A program made the translations under genes and the position numbers. From NCBI RefSeq assembly GCF_900107255.1, contig NZ_FNPH01000009.1:112150-176149 (forward strand): 64,000 bases of DNA. Direction: 5' to 3'. Each line of letters opens with the position of its first letter. Positions within the stretch are counted from its first letter, which is position 1. The DNA comes from Micromonospora pattaloongensis. GTDB taxonomy: Bacteria > Actinomycetota > Actinomycetes > Mycobacteriales > Micromonosporaceae. Of the stretch, positions 7,835 to 17,263 are shown in pieces. Under the pieces are notes generated by a model that was given only the letters and a program-made list of their open reading frames with translations, was not told where the DNA came from and did not search any database.

Positions 7835-8410
7835 GTGTCACTCGAGGTGGGCGTGTTTGTGGCAGCCCTGACTCTGATAGTTCTGGCAGGCGCAGCCGTC
7901 GGTTTGTGGCTCGGCAAAAAGGCGACGGTCACGCCGCTGGTTGCCGCCGGTCTAGTAGCCACCACGGTGGTCGTTGTGCTGTTGGCGATCGGCCTGGTGA
8001 AGGGAAATGTGCAGCCGGCTGCTGCGGCGGCGGCAAGTTGGCTCGTCATCATGTCGGCGATCGCAGCAGACGCATCCCGCGTAGGGCGTAGGAAGGCCGC
8101 GATCGGCGGAGGCCTGGGTGGTCTTCTCGCCGTGCAGGCAGCGCTCATCACCTTCGTCGTCACCCGGTTCAGCGCCCAGGACGCGCCTCGCGAATACGTT
8201 CTGCTGTGGCTACCAGCAGCCCTGACAGGTGCTGTCAAGGATCTCGGCGAACCGGTAGGCGCGGCGGACGAGCCCCTGTGGCTGCGCATCTCGCAGGAAG
8301 CGGGACCGATGCTCTGGCTGCTCAGTTTCGCCACAGCCGTCATCGTGGCGTGTGTCGTCCAACCGATGCGGCAGCCGTCCGCCGAGCCTGCGGGCGAGGC
8401 GGTCAGCTAG
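7835..8410 (+). CDS. Multi-pass membrane protein, hypothetical
   Basis: A 191-residue protein with about five hydrophobic helices (VGVFVAALTLIVLAGAAVGL near the start, MLWLLSFATAVIVACVV near the end). GTG 7835 is set by an AAGGAG ribosome site 8 bases upstream. No family is recognised. The gene is visibly less GC-rich than its neighbours (GTAGTAGCC, GCAAGTTGG and GTAGGAAGG type codons), and the 150 bases before it share this. An AT-rich perfect inverted repeat follows. Composition and the odd repeat suggest recent acquisition, but no integrase or transposase is present. Confidence 0.7.
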   Translation: MSLEVGVFVAALTLIVLAGAAVGLWLGKKATVTPLVAAGLVATTVVVVLLAIGLVKGNVQPAAAAAASWLVIMSAIAADASRVGRRKAAIGGGLGGLLAVQAALITFVVTRFSAQDAPREYVLLWLPAALTGAVKDLGEPVGAADEPLWLRISQEAGPMLWLLSFATAVIVACVVQPMRQPSAEPAGEAVS

Positions 8411-8453
8411 TACGGTCGGCTCGCTGGCGGTCGAGAGGATCCCGCAGGTTGCG

Positions 8454-8493
8454 CGATATACCTGTCAGTCATTTATGCCTGACAGGTATATCG
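8454..8493. repeat. Perfect 15-bp AT-rich inverted repeat
   Basis: Arms 8454-8468 (CGATATACCTGTCAG) and 8479-8493 are exact reverse complements around a 10-base spacer, and three further spacer pairs (CAT/ATG) could extend the stem after one mismatch. It lies between two convergent genes. It may be a bidirectional terminator without a T-run, a protein-binding site, or the scar of an element. Its low GC is unlike every other hairpin in the window. Confidence 0.75.
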
Positions 8494-8600
8494 GCCGTGC
8501 ACCTGGTAGGTGTCGGCGGGCGCGTCGCGGCGCCGTACCGGGCCAGCACCAGATTGGCGACGGCCGGATCGGCGGCCCGCGGGGGCGTCGTCGCCGATCT

Positions 8601-9494
8601 TCAGTCGGCGGTGCGGGTGACCACGACGGGGCATTCGGCGTGTTGGAGGACGCCCTGGCTGGTCGAACCGAGCAGCAGGCCGGCAAAGCCGCCGCGCCCG
8701 CGCGAGCCCACGACCACCAGCGCGGCGTCCCGGGAAGCCTCGACCAGCCTCCCCGGCGGGCTCGCCTCGATCACCTGCTCGCGCACCTCCACCTCGGGAA
8801 ACTGCGCGCGCAGCGGCGCCAGCGCGTCCGTCGCGGTCGCGCGGGCCCGCCGCTCCACCGACGCCGGGTCGAAGTCCTCGCTGAACCCGGCCGCCGTCGC
8901 CTCGGGCAGGCTCAGCGGCGTCGGCCGCTGCCAGGCGTGCACCGCCAGCACCGGCACCCGCCGCCAGGCCGCCTCGGCGAACCCGAACCGCAGCGCCGCG
9001 TGCGACGGCTCCGAGCCGTCGACGCCGACCACCACCACCCCGCCGGGGTGCTCCTCCCCGCGGACCACGGCCGTCGGGCAGCGGGCGTGCCCGGAAACCT
9101 GGACACCGACCGAGCCGAGCAGCAGGCCGGCGAACCCACCCCGGCCACGGGAGCCGATCACCACCAGGGCGGCGCGCCCGGAGGCCTCCACGAGCACCCG
9201 GGCGGGACCGCCGAGCACGGCCTCCGTCGAGACCTCGACCCCGTCGGCCGCCCCGCGGGCCGCGTCGGCGGCGGTCGCGAGCAGGTCGTCGGCGGCCCGG
9301 ATGTACTCCTCGGGGACGACGTCGGGGGTGACCGCCAGGACCGGCATCGTGGGCACCGGCATCGGCGGCGAGTACCCGTACACCAACCGCAGCGGGTCAC
9401 CGACGGCGCGGGCGCGGCGGGCCGCCCAGCGGACGGCGTCCAGGGACTCGCCGGAGCCGTCGACCCCGACCACCGTGCCGCGTGCCGCGCCCAT
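8601..9494 (-). CDS. Tandem universal stress protein
   Basis: A 297-residue cytoplasmic protein made of two UspA domains (about 1-145 and 150-297). Each keeps the ATP-binding loop GSRGRGGFAGLLLGS and a VVGVDGS start, so both halves should bind ATP. Such tandem Usp proteins respond to hypoxia, stationary phase or redox stress in actinomycetes. ATG 9494 (MGAARG) is preferred over a GTG nine codons upstream because GGGAGG sits 5-6 bases before it. It is transcribed alone, away from the VOC gene. Confidence 0.93.
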   Translation of the reverse strand: MGAARGTVVGVDGSGESLDAVRWAARRARAVGDPLRLVYGYSPPMPVPTMPVLAVTPDVVPEEYIRAADDLLATAADAARGAADGVEVSTEAVLGGPARVLVEASGRAALVVIGSRGRGGFAGLLLGSVGVQVSGHARCPTAVVRGEEHPGGVVVVGVDGSEPSHAALRFGFAEAAWRRVPVLAVHAWQRPTPLSLPEATAAGFSEDFDPASVERRARATATDALAPLRAQFPEVEVREQVIEASPPGRLVEASRDAALVVVGSRGRGGFAGLLLGSTSQGVLQHAECPVVVTRTAD

Positions 9495-9720
9495 CCGACC
9501 TCCCGCACCGCCCCCGGTCACACCGTAACCCCCGACCCCCCGGCCGCACTTCCGGTCGTCGCAACGCGCGCGCCGGGTCGGGTACTCCGCGCACCCCCGC
9601 CACCCATACCGCCGCGTGTAGCAGCGGTTGCGTGAGGCGCGATCCGGACCCGCCGACCACCTAGAGTGGGTGGCATCGGCCGCGGTGGATCGGACGCGGC
9701 GCGATCAGCAGGGAGGCAGC

Positions 9721-10086
9721 ATGCCCCGTCTCACCGGCGTCAACATCGGCGCGCCGGATCCGCACGCGCTCGCGGCGTTCTACGCGGCGCTGCTCGACTG
9801 GAAGATCGGGCGTACGGAGGAGCACGACGTCTGGTTGGAGCCGCCGGACGGCGGTCGGGGCCTCAGTTTCCAACGCGAAACGGAGCACGTGCGGCCGAGC
9901 TGGCCGGCCCGTCCGGGTGACCAGCAGATGATGATGCACCTGGAGATCGGGGTCGACCATCTGGAGTCCGCGGTGGCCCGCGCGGTGTCGCTCGGCGCGA
10001 CCGTTGCCGAGTTCCAGCCGCAGGACGATGTCCGGGTCTGCCTCGACCCGGCCGGCCACCCGTTCTGCCTCTACGTCGCGGATTAG
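9721..10086 (+). CDS. VOC family (glyoxalase/bleomycin-resistance fold) protein
   Basis: A 121-residue protein with paired beta-alpha-beta-beta-beta units: VNIGAPDPHALAAFYAALL at the start, MMMHLEIGVDHLESAVARA in the middle and DPAGHPFCLYV at the end. The last block is typical of actinobacterial glyoxalase-like proteins. Some metal-ligand positions (His/Glu) are visible but the substrate is unknown. ATG 9721 follows CAGGGAGG. It ends 14 bases before the end of the convergent desD gene. Confidence 0.88.
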   Translation: MPRLTGVNIGAPDPHALAAFYAALLDWKIGRTEEHDVWLEPPDGGRGLSFQRETEHVRPSWPARPGDQQMMMHLEIGVDHLESAVARAVSLGATVAEFQPQDDVRVCLDPAGHPFCLYVAD

Positions 10087-10100
10087 TCGCTGCGCGATCG

Positions 10101-11876
10101 TCAGGAAGTGTGGCGGGCGAGGGGGTTGGTCAGGGTGCCGGCGAACTGCAGCGAGCCGGCCGGGTCGTTGAGGTCGACCATCTGCTGGTTGTTGCGCAGC
10201 TGCAGCCGGTTCAGGCAGGAGAGCGCGAACTCCCCGACGAACAGGTCGTACCGGCCGAACCGCTCGGCGAGTTGCGGGTTCGCCGCCTGGTGGTCGCGCA
10301 CGCAGGCGGCGACCGTCGCCCAGAACGCCTCCTCGGTCAGCACCCCGGCCTCGGCCAGCAGCGCCGACAGGAACCGGAAGAAGCAGTCGAAGACATCCGT
10401 GAAGATCGACAGCAGCTTCACGTCGTCGGGCACCGCCGCCCGGATCCGCTCGACCGCCGGGGGCAGCGGCGCGTCCGCGTTCATCACCACGATCTCCTCG
10501 GCGATGTCCTTGAAGATCGCCCGCTGCGGGACGCCCCGCTCGTCGAGCACCAGGATGACGTTCTCGCCGTGCGGCATGAAGGCCAGGTCGTACGCGTAGA
10601 AGCAGTGCAGCAGCGGCGTCAGGTAGGCGTCGAGGTAGCGGCGCAGCCAGTCGACCGGATCGAGACCGGAGCCGGCGATCAGCGCGCCGGCCAGCGGGAC
10701 GCCGTCGCGGTCGACGTGCAGCAGCGACGCCATCGTCGCCAGCCGCTCCCCCGGCGCGAGCAGCGGCACCGGGCTCTCCCGCCAGAGCGCCGCCAGCATC
10801 TTCCGGTACGGCGAGCCCTTCGGCGCCGCGGCGGCGTACTGCGCGTGCCGGTAGCCGACCGCCGCGCGTTCCCGCAGGATGGTCAACCCGCTCCGCTTCA
10901 ACACCTCGTCGCCGGCGATCAGCGCGGCCAGCCAGTCGTTGATCGCCGGCGTCGCCTCCATGTACTCGGCGGAGAGCCCGCGCAGGAAGCCCATGTTCAG
11001 CACCGACAGCGCCGTCTTGACGTAGTGCTTCTCCGGGGCGCTGGTGTTGAAGAAGGTCCGGATCGACTGTTGCGCCCGGTATTCGTCGTCGCCCTCCCCC
11101 AGGCAGATCAGCCGGCGGCGGGCGACCTCGCCGGCGAACGTCACCGCGAGCCGGTTCCCCCACTGCCACGGGTGCACCGGGATCAGGTGGAAGTCGTCGA
11201 GGTTCAGCCCGAGCCCGGCCATCGTCGCGGCGAAGCCGCGCAGCGTCGACTCCCCCAGCTCAGCCGAGATCAGCCGGTCGTAGTCGAGGTCGGCGCTGCT
11301 GGTGAACGTGGACCGGTCGCGGTGCGCGGCGACCCACAGCAGCCGGACCGGCCGGCCGGCCTCGGGGGCGTACGCCTGGTATTCGGCGATGTCGAAGCCG
11401 AGCCGGCCGTTGTTGGCGACGAAGCAGGGATGGCCCTCGGTCATTCCGGACTCGATCGCCTGGAAGCCGGCACCGGCCAGCTCGGCCGCGGTCAGCGGCG
11501 GACCGGCGAGCTTGAACGCGGCGCTGGCCAGCGTGCTGGTGATCTCCTCGAGGTAGACCGGCAGCACCTGCTCGCCCAGGCCGAGCGTCCGCCGCAGATC
11601 GAGGATCAGGTCGAGCGCGTCGAGCGGCAGATCCGCGCCGACCCGCTGCCGGGTGATCGTGTCGGGATCGATCTGCCAGTGGTCCAGCGCCCGTACCGTC
11701 GCGGCGAACCGGTACTCAACCTCCCCGTCGTCGGCGGTGACGCGGTAGCGGCCGGAGGAGAGCGGCTCCGGGTGGAGCAGTCGCTCGTGGGCGAACTCGG
11801 CGAGCGCCTTGCGGACGAGTAGCCGGTTGGCGCGCTGCCAGTGCGCGGGGGTCAGGTGGGCGACAGCGTCGTTCAT
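10101..11876 (-). CDS. desD: NRPS-independent siderophore synthetase, IucA/IucC family (DesD-type)
   Basis: A 591-residue ATP-dependent synthetase that would join N-succinyl/acyl-N-hydroxycadaverine units and close the ring of a desferrioxamine-like siderophore. Family blocks present include EGHPCFVANNGRLGF (ATP site), LIPVHPWQWGN, SIRTFFNTSAPEKHYVKTALS and FMPHGENVILVLDERG. Length matches DesD. Its ATG overlaps the desC stop (ATGA), making it the last gene of the leftward operon. The product is inferred from the complete desABCD set; which acyl group is used cannot be told. Confidence 0.94.
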   Translation of the reverse strand: MNDAVAHLTPAHWQRANRLLVRKALAEFAHERLLHPEPLSSGRYRVTADDGEVEYRFAATVRALDHWQIDPDTITRQRVGADLPLDALDLILDLRRTLGLGEQVLPVYLEEITSTLASAAFKLAGPPLTAAELAGAGFQAIESGMTEGHPCFVANNGRLGFDIAEYQAYAPEAGRPVRLLWVAAHRDRSTFTSSADLDYDRLISAELGESTLRGFAATMAGLGLNLDDFHLIPVHPWQWGNRLAVTFAGEVARRRLICLGEGDDEYRAQQSIRTFFNTSAPEKHYVKTALSVLNMGFLRGLSAEYMEATPAINDWLAALIAGDEVLKRSGLTILRERAAVGYRHAQYAAAAPKGSPYRKMLAALWRESPVPLLAPGERLATMASLLHVDRDGVPLAGALIAGSGLDPVDWLRRYLDAYLTPLLHCFYAYDLAFMPHGENVILVLDERGVPQRAIFKDIAEEIVVMNADAPLPPAVERIRAAVPDDVKLLSIFTDVFDCFFRFLSALLAEAGVLTEEAFWATVAACVRDHQAANPQLAERFGRYDLFVGEFALSCLNRLQLRNNQQMVDLNDPAGSLQFAGTLTNPLARHTS

Positions 11877-12421
11877 CGGCTGGCCTCGTACTGGTCGCGG
11901 GTGCAGATGCTGAGGTAGGCGTCCTTGGTCGGCAGGCGGACTGTGTCGACCACCCGGAAGCCGACGTACGCGTTGAGCGCGTGCACGGCGGTGTTGCGCA
12001 CGTCCGGTTCGACCACGACGCGGCGGGTGGCCGGGTCGGCGAAGAGCAGCTCCATGACGGTGACGATCACGGCGCGGGTGAACCCGTGCACCGGGGTGTC
12101 GGTCGGGGCGACCAGGAAGTGCATGCCGACGTCGCCGGGCTGCACGTCGTACACCCCGCCGAGCTCGCGCCCCGGGTCGTAGCGCTCGACGAGGAACGCC
12201 GGGCGTCCCTCGTGCAGACCGAGGAAGGCGTCGTGGTCCGGCCGCGCCGCGATCGTGGCGTACTCGCGCACGACGGCGGCCTCGTCGGCGTCCTGCATCA
12301 GCCAGTACGCGGACTTGGGGTGGGTGACCCAGCGGTGCAGCAGCGCGGCGTCGCCGAACGGGTCGACCGGCCGCACGGTGAACTTGCCGAGCCGCTCATC
12401 GGTGCGGGTGAACACGGTCAT
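11873..12421 (-). CDS. desC: Siderophore acyltransferase, GNAT fold (DesC-type)
   Basis: A 182-residue GNAT-like enzyme that acylates N-hydroxycadaverine to make the hydroxamate. Seen in sequence are [13 protein letters not shown] near residue 40, the [10 protein letters not shown] strand, and [20 protein letters not shown] near the C-terminus, shared with IucB/RhbD/MbtK-type enzymes. The ATG overlaps the desB stop (ATGA), which fixes the start; the frame is open 93 bases further up but only inside desB. It overlaps desD by 4 bases. Confidence 0.92.
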   Translation of the reverse strand: MTVFTRTDERLGKFTVRPVDPFGDAALLHRWVTHPKSAYWLMQDADEAAVVREYATIAARPDHDAFLGLHEGRPAFLVERYDPGRELGGVYDVQPGDVGMHFLVAPTDTPVHGFTRAVIVTVMELLFADPATRRVVVEPDVRNTAVHALNAYVGFRVVDTVRLPTKDAYLSICTRDQYEASR

Positions 12422-13725
12422 GCCCCGACCCCCGCGGGCGCCCCGAACTCCTGGAACGCGATGGACTTCTCGATCGGGTAGTGCTCGCGGCCGAGCAGCT
12501 CCCGGATGATGCACGAGTTGCGGTAGGCGGCCATGCCGAGGTCGGGGGCGACGAAGCCGTGGGTGTGCAGCTCGGCGTTCTGCACGTAGATCCCGCGGCC
12601 GGTGACGTCGATGCTGTAGTTGCGGCGGACCGCGAACCGGCCGGCGTCGTCCCAGACGATGCGGTCGGCGATCGGGCCGAGAAACGGCGGCACCTCGTAG
12701 CGGTAGCCGGTCGCCAGCACCAGCGCCTGCGTCTCCAGGGTGAAGTCGCGCCCCTGCTCCTCCTGCCGCAGCCCCAGCGTGTACGTGCCGGTGGTGGCGT
12801 CGTAGCGGGCGCGGGTCAGCGCGGTGTTGGTCATCAGGCGGCTCGGGCAGGAGCCGGTGACGTTGCGCTGGTAGAGCAGGTCGAAGATGGCGTTGATCAG
12901 CTCGGTGTTGATGCCCTTGTAGAGGTTCTTCTGCGACGCCGAGAGGCGGTCACGGGTGTCCGCCGGCAGCGCGTGGAAGTAGTCGGTGTACTCCGGGGAG
13001 GTCATCTCCAGCGTCAGCTTGGTGTACTCCAGCGGGAAGAACCGGGGCGAGCGGGTGATCCAGGTCAGCTCGTACCCGTGGGTGTCCATCTCCTGCAGCA
13101 GGTCGTAGTAGATCTCCGCGGCGCTCTGGCCGCTGCCCACGACGGTGATGCTCCGCCGGGCCTGCAGCGTCGCCTTCGCCGGCAGGTAGCCGGAGCTGTG
13201 CACGGCGTCGCCGCCGAGGTCCCGGACGGCCTCCGGCAGGTACGCCGGGGTGCCGGTGCCGAGCACCAGCCGCCGGGCCCGGAAGGTCGTCGGCTCCGCG
13301 CCGGCCAGCGCGTGCACCAGGTACACCGCGTCGGTGTCGTCGTACTCCACTGTGGTCACGCGGTGGCCGAAGCGGATCGTGTCGAGCTTGCCGGCGGCCC
13401 ACCGGCAGTAGTCGCGGAACTCGGCCCGCAGCGGGTAGAAGCTTTCCCGGATGTAGAACGGGTAGAGCCGTCCGGACTCCTTGAGGTAGTTGAGGAACGA
13501 GTACGGCGAGGTCGGGTCGGCGAGCGTCACGAGGTCGGAGAGGAACGGCGTCTGCAGGGTGCTGCCCGGCAGCAGCATCCCCGGGTGCCAGTCGAAGTCC
13601 GGCTCGGCCTCCAGGAACACCCCGTCGAGGCCGTCGATGGGCGCGGTCAGGCAGGCCAGCCCGAGGTTGAACGGGCCGAGCCCGATCGCGACGAAGTCGT
13701 GGACGCGGTCATCACGCGTGAACAA
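12418..13725 (-). CDS. desB: Cadaverine/lysine N-hydroxylase (DesB-type flavin monooxygenase)
   Basis: A 435-residue FAD- and NADPH-dependent N-hydroxylating monooxygenase acting on the primary amine of cadaverine. It has the FAD fingerprint [12 protein letters not shown] at the N-terminus, the [17 protein letters not shown] substrate region, the NADPH motif [12 protein letters not shown] and the C-terminal [13 protein letters not shown]. The start is TTG 13725, supported by GGGAG 7 bases upstream; no ATG or GTG lies nearby in frame. It overlaps desA by 14 bases and desC by 4. Confidence 0.94.
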   Translation of the reverse strand: MFTRDDRVHDFVAIGLGPFNLGLACLTAPIDGLDGVFLEAEPDFDWHPGMLLPGSTLQTPFLSDLVTLADPTSPYSFLNYLKESGRLYPFYIRESFYPLRAEFRDYCRWAAGKLDTIRFGHRVTTVEYDDTDAVYLVHALAGAEPTTFRARRLVLGTGTPAYLPEAVRDLGGDAVHSSGYLPAKATLQARRSITVVGSGQSAAEIYYDLLQEMDTHGYELTWITRSPRFFPLEYTKLTLEMTSPEYTDYFHALPADTRDRLSASQKNLYKGINTELINAIFDLLYQRNVTGSCPSRLMTNTALTRARYDATTGTYTLGLRQEEQGRDFTLETQALVLATGYRYEVPPFLGPIADRIVWDDAGRFAVRRNYSIDVTGRGIYVQNAELHTHGFVAPDLGMAAYRNSCIIRELLGREHYPIEKSIAFQEFGAPAGVGA

Positions 13726-15205
13726 GGCGGTCTCCCAGGTGTGCGCGGGCGTGCCCGGCGATCAGGTCGAGGACCTCGGCGATGTCGCGCACCGAGGTAC
13801 GCGGGTTGAGCAGCGTGAACTTGAGGTAGTGCCGGCCGTCGACGACGGTCGCGGCCACCAGCGCCTCCCCGGAGGCGGCGAGCGCGGCCCGGGCGTGCAG
13901 GTTGGCGCGGTCGATCGCGTCGGGCGTCACGCCGGCCGGCTCAGCCGGCAGGTACCGGAAGACCAGCGTGCTCAGCTGCGGCCGGGCCACCACCTCGAAG
14001 CGCGGGTCCTCCGCCAGCAGCGTCCAGGCCTCGGCGGCGCGGTCGACCACGGCGTCGAAGAGCTCCCCCACGCCGTCGGCTCCCATGATCCGCAACGTGA
14101 GCCAGAGCTTCAGCGCGTCGAACCGCCGCGTGGTCTGCAGGCTCTTGTCGACCTGGTTCGGGATGCGGGCCTCGGCGCTGTGCGCCGGGTTGAGGTAGTC
14201 GGCGTGGTAGGTGACGTGCCGCAGCGTCGCCCGGTCACGGACCAGCACGGCGCTGGAGCTGACCGGTTGGAAGAACGACTTGTGATAGTCGACGGTCACC
14301 GAGTCGGCGCGTCCGATGCCGTCGAGCAGATGCCGGCGGCGGGAGACCAGCAACCCGCAGCCGTACGCGGCGTCGACGTGCAGCCACACCCCGGCCCGGT
14401 CACACAGCTCGGCGATCTCGGGCAGCGGGTCGATGCTGCCGAAGTCGGTGGTGCCGGCGGTGGCGACCACGGCCATCGGGACCCGGTCGTCGCGCCGGCA
14501 GCGGTCGAGTTCGCGGGCCAGCGCGCCGGCGAGCATCCGCCGGTCCCGGTCGCACGGCACCGCGACCACCGCGTCGGGGCCGAGCCCGAGCAGCAGCGCC
14601 GCCTTGGTGACGCTGAAGTGGGCGCACTCGGAGGCGAGGATGCGCAACCGCGGCAGGATCTCCGGCCTGCGGAACCCCTCCTTCTCCCGCAACCGGCACG
14701 CCTCCTCGCGGGCCAGCAGCAGCGCGTGCAGGTTGGACTGCGTGCCGCCGCTGGTGAACACTCCGTCGGCGGCGTCGCCGAGCCCGAGCCGCGACGCCGT
14801 CCAGTCGATCAGGTGGCGTTCGATCAGGGTGCCGCCGGCGCTCTGGTCCCAGGTGTCCAGCGACGAGTTGACCGCCGAGAGCACGGCCTCGCCGAGCAGC
14901 GCGGGGATCACCACCGGGCAGTTGAGGTGGGCGAGATAGCGGGGGTGGTGGAAGTAGACCGCGTCGCGCAGGTAGACGCGCTCCAGCTCGTCGAGGGCCG
15001 CCGCCGGGTCGCCCAGCGGGCGGTCCAGGTCGATGGCGGAGATCTCCGGGGCGAGCCGGTCCGGGGTGATCCCGGTGAACGGCCGGTCCCGTCCGACGAG
15101 TTGGCCGACGACGCGGTCGACACCGGCGGCGACCAGGGCGCGGTAGTGGTCAATGTTCTGCTCGTCGAACAGCTGGGCGGCGCTGGTCACGGGCGTGGGG
15201 GTCAC
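13712..15205 (-). CDS. desA: PLP-dependent lysine decarboxylase (DesA-type)
   Basis: A 497-residue group II pyridoxal-phosphate decarboxylase that makes cadaverine from lysine, the first step of desferrioxamine synthesis. The PLP lysine is in DYHKSFFQP near residue 309; [20 protein letters not shown] and HVDAAYG are the other cofactor blocks. GTG 15205 is chosen because GGAAGGA lies just upstream and because residues before it are low-complexity read-through. It starts 21 bases after desF and overlaps desB, so one transcript is likely. Confidence 0.93.
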   Translation of the reverse strand: MTPTPVTSAAQLFDEQNIDHYRALVAAGVDRVVGQLVGRDRPFTGITPDRLAPEISAIDLDRPLGDPAAALDELERVYLRDAVYFHHPRYLAHLNCPVVIPALLGEAVLSAVNSSLDTWDQSAGGTLIERHLIDWTASRLGLGDAADGVFTSGGTQSNLHALLLAREEACRLREKEGFRRPEILPRLRILASECAHFSVTKAALLLGLGPDAVVAVPCDRDRRMLAGALARELDRCRRDDRVPMAVVATAGTTDFGSIDPLPEIAELCDRAGVWLHVDAAYGCGLLVSRRRHLLDGIGRADSVTVDYHKSFFQPVSSSAVLVRDRATLRHVTYHADYLNPAHSAEARIPNQVDKSLQTTRRFDALKLWLTLRIMGADGVGELFDAVVDRAAEAWTLLAEDPRFEVVARPQLSTLVFRYLPAEPAGVTPDAIDRANLHARAALAASGEALVAATVVDGRHYLKFTLLNPRTSVRDIAEVLDLIAGHARAHLGDRLVHA

Positions 15206-15225
15206 GGATCGTCCTTCCGGAACGG

Positions 15226-16071
15226 TCAGTCGTCGGTGGGTGCGGCGCCGGAGATCGCCTCGGCGATCAGGTCCTCTTCGGTGGCGCCGCGCCGCCAGTA
15301 GCCGGTGAAGGTGATGCGTGAGCGGTCGAGACCCCGGTCGGCGACGAGGTGACGGCGGAGCGCGCGGACGGTCGCGGCCTCGCCGGCGATCCACGCGTAC
15401 GGTGTGCCGGCGGGCAGCGTCGCGGCGCGGACCGCGTCGCACAGCGCCATCGGCCGGGCCCGGTCCCGGATCAGCCAGGTGACCTGCTCGTCGGCGACGG
15501 TGGGCAGCGGGCGCAGGTCGGCGGCGTCCGGCACCTCGATCCAGACGCGGGCGCGGGTGCCCGGCGGCAGCCAGCCGAGGATGCCGGCGAGCGCGGGCAG
15601 CGCGGTCTCGTCGCCGGCGAGCAGCACCCAGTCGGTGCCGGGCGGCGGCCGGAAGTCGACGCCGGCGTTGTCGGCGACGACCGGCGCGAGGACGGTGACG
15701 GGGTCACCGGGGCGGGCCCGCGCGGCCCAGCGTGAGGCCGGGCCACCGTCGCCGTGCAGCGCGAAGTCCACATCGAACTCGTCGGGGTCGCGGCGCTGCT
15801 CGCGGACCGTGTACGAGCGCATCACGGCGCGGACCAACGGGTCCATCGCGCGCCACTGCGCGAACCAGTCCTCCCCGGTGGGCACCACCGGGAAGTCCTG
15901 GTACGGGTGCGGCAGGAAGAGCTTGAACCGCTGGTCGCGGCCGCCGCTGGCGAACCCGGCCAGACCGTCCCCGGCGAAGGTGACCCGCAGCATCGACGCG
16001 CCGACCCGGCGGGTCCGGGCGACGCGCAGGTCGAAGAATTCGAACGGCGTCCTGGTCACGGTGGTGGTCAT
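15226..16071 (-). CDS. desF: Siderophore-interacting protein, FAD ferric reductase (DesF-type)
   Basis: A 281-residue SIP-family flavoprotein that probably reduces the imported ferric siderophore so that iron is released. RSYTVR is the FAD-binding motif, LLAGDETALPALAGIL the NAD(P)H-domain motif, and the C-terminal ITFTGYWRRG is the family signature. It lies 6 bases after desE and 20 bases before desA, the same gene order as the Streptomyces desEFABCD locus. Confidence 0.93.
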   Translation of the reverse strand: MTTTVTRTPFEFFDLRVARTRRVGASMLRVTFAGDGLAGFASGGRDQRFKLFLPHPYQDFPVVPTGEDWFAQWRAMDPLVRAVMRSYTVREQRRDPDEFDVDFALHGDGGPASRWAARARPGDPVTVLAPVVADNAGVDFRPPPGTDWVLLAGDETALPALAGILGWLPPGTRARVWIEVPDAADLRPLPTVADEQVTWLIRDRARPMALCDAVRAATLPAGTPYAWIAGEAATVRALRRHLVADRGLDRSRITFTGYWRRGATEEDLIAEAISGAAPTDD

Positions 16072-16077
16072 CGCGCC

Positions 16078-17100
16078 TCAGCTCGCCTTCTTCGCGTTCC
16101 GCAGGGCGGTGGCCAGGGCCTCGATCAGCGGCGCGCAGCCGGCGTAGCTGAACCGGGGCTCGCTCAGCCAGGGGGTCACCTGGCCCGCCTTGACGGCCGG
16201 CAGCGTCGTCCAGGTCGGCTTGGACCCGAGGTCCTTGGGCTGCAGCGCGGAGGTGCGGCTGTCGAGCAGGATCAGGTCCGCCGGGTACTTGTCGGCGTTC
16301 TCCCAACTGAGGTTCTCGAAGAAGCCGCCGGTGACGTTGGCGGGATCGACGAACGTCACCCCCAGCTCGCGGAAGTAGCTCAGGTCGGCGTAGACGTCGG
16401 GGTCGGAGACGTAGAGCAGGTCGGCGCTGGCCGAGGCGGCCATGACGCGGATCCCGCCGTTGGCCTTGGCGGCGGCGCGCAGCGTCTCGGACGCGCGCTC
16501 GAAGCGGGTCTTCGCGTCGGTCACCGTCGGGGCCGACAGGTCGGCGCCGAGTGACGCGGCGAGGTCGGAGTAGCGCTGCAGGACCCTGCCCAGCGAGACC
16601 TTGGCGACGGTGAGGCCGACGCTGGGCGCCAGCGGCAGGATCTTGTCCTTGCTGTCGTCGGGCACGAACCACAGCGCGTTCGGCTCGTACATGTTGGTGA
16701 CCAGCAGCTCGGGGCGGAGCGCCGCGTACTTCTCGATGTTGAACTCGCCCCACGCGTTGCCCAGGATGGTCACCTTGTCGACGTCGAGGCCGCCGGCGAG
16801 CGGGTCCGGCTTGCCGTCGGCGAGCTTCGTCGGCCCGAAGACGCCGGCGATCCGGTCCCCGACGCCGAAGTCGTGCAGCGCGGCGGCGGTGCCGACGTAC
16901 GCGACGACGCGCTGCGGCCGGGCCCCCGCGCTCGCCTTCTGGCCGCGGTCGTCGGTGAACGACCAGCCATCCCCGCCGTCGGTGGCGCCGCCGGTGGTGC
17001 TCCCGCCTCCGCAGGCGGTGAGCAGCGCTCCCAGGCCGAGCGCACCGCCGGCGGCGAGCAGGCCGCGGCGGGTGATCCGGGGGGCGGGAACGTCGGGCAT
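16078..17100 (-). CDS. desE: Ferric-siderophore binding lipoprotein (DesE-type)
   Basis: A 340-residue FecB/FepB-type substrate-binding protein for ferrioxamine uptake. The N-terminus has a twin-arginine motif (ITRRGLLAAGG) followed by lipobox LLTAC, so it is probably Tat-exported and lipid-anchored. The body has PQRVVAYVGTAAALHDFGVG, typical of class III binding proteins. ATG 17100 (MPDVPAPR) follows CTGGAGG. It is the first gene of the leftward operon, 85 bases from the iron box, and divergent from the permease genes. Confidence 0.93.
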   Translation of the reverse strand: MPDVPAPRITRRGLLAAGGALGLGALLTACGGGSTTGGATDGGDGWSFTDDRGQKASAGARPQRVVAYVGTAAALHDFGVGDRIAGVFGPTKLADGKPDPLAGGLDVDKVTILGNAWGEFNIEKYAALRPELLVTNMYEPNALWFVPDDSKDKILPLAPSVGLTVAKVSLGRVLQRYSDLAASLGADLSAPTVTDAKTRFERASETLRAAAKANGGIRVMAASASADLLYVSDPDVYADLSYFRELGVTFVDPANVTGGFFENLSWENADKYPADLILLDSRTSALQPKDLGSKPTWTTLPAVKAGQVTPWLSEPRFSYAGCAPLIEALATALRNAKKAS

Positions 17101-17184
17101 GATCGTGCCTCCAGAGCGATGTGTGGATCTCGATGTCGCCAAAGCGATGCGAACCCGGGGGATGTCCGCCCGGGCGAAGTGGTC

Positions 17185-17203
17185 TAAGGTTAGCCTTGCC
17201 TAA
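17185..17203. promoter_or_regulatory. Iron box (DmdR/IdeR-type operator)
   Basis: TAAGGTTAGCCTTGCCTAA; its complement agrees with the actinobacterial consensus TTAGGTTAGGCTAACCTAA at 16 of 19 positions. It lies between desE and the divergent importer, 84 bases from the desE start and 60 from the permease start, so one iron-loaded repressor could control both transcripts. Confidence 0.85.
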
Positions 17204-17263
17204 ATCACGATTGTCAAGTGGATCCGGCAAACCTGCACTTTTCGTCCATATCGGAGCTGGTAC

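Noticed and set aside
7680..7871. 63-codon frame overlapping the start of the membrane-protein gene
   Set aside because: No ribosome site or recognisable domain; the longer frame starting at 7835 has AAGGAG and clear membrane helices.
8206..9528. Ser/Thr/Arg-rich 440-codon plus-strand frame over the universal stress protein gene
   Set aside because: It shows no family motif, and the opposite strand encodes two intact UspA domains with a good ribosome site.
10110..11822. 570-codon plus-strand frame opposite desD, with similar frames opposite desB and desA
   Set aside because: No domain is recognisable and composition is that of a shadow; the minus-strand genes have complete enzyme motifs.
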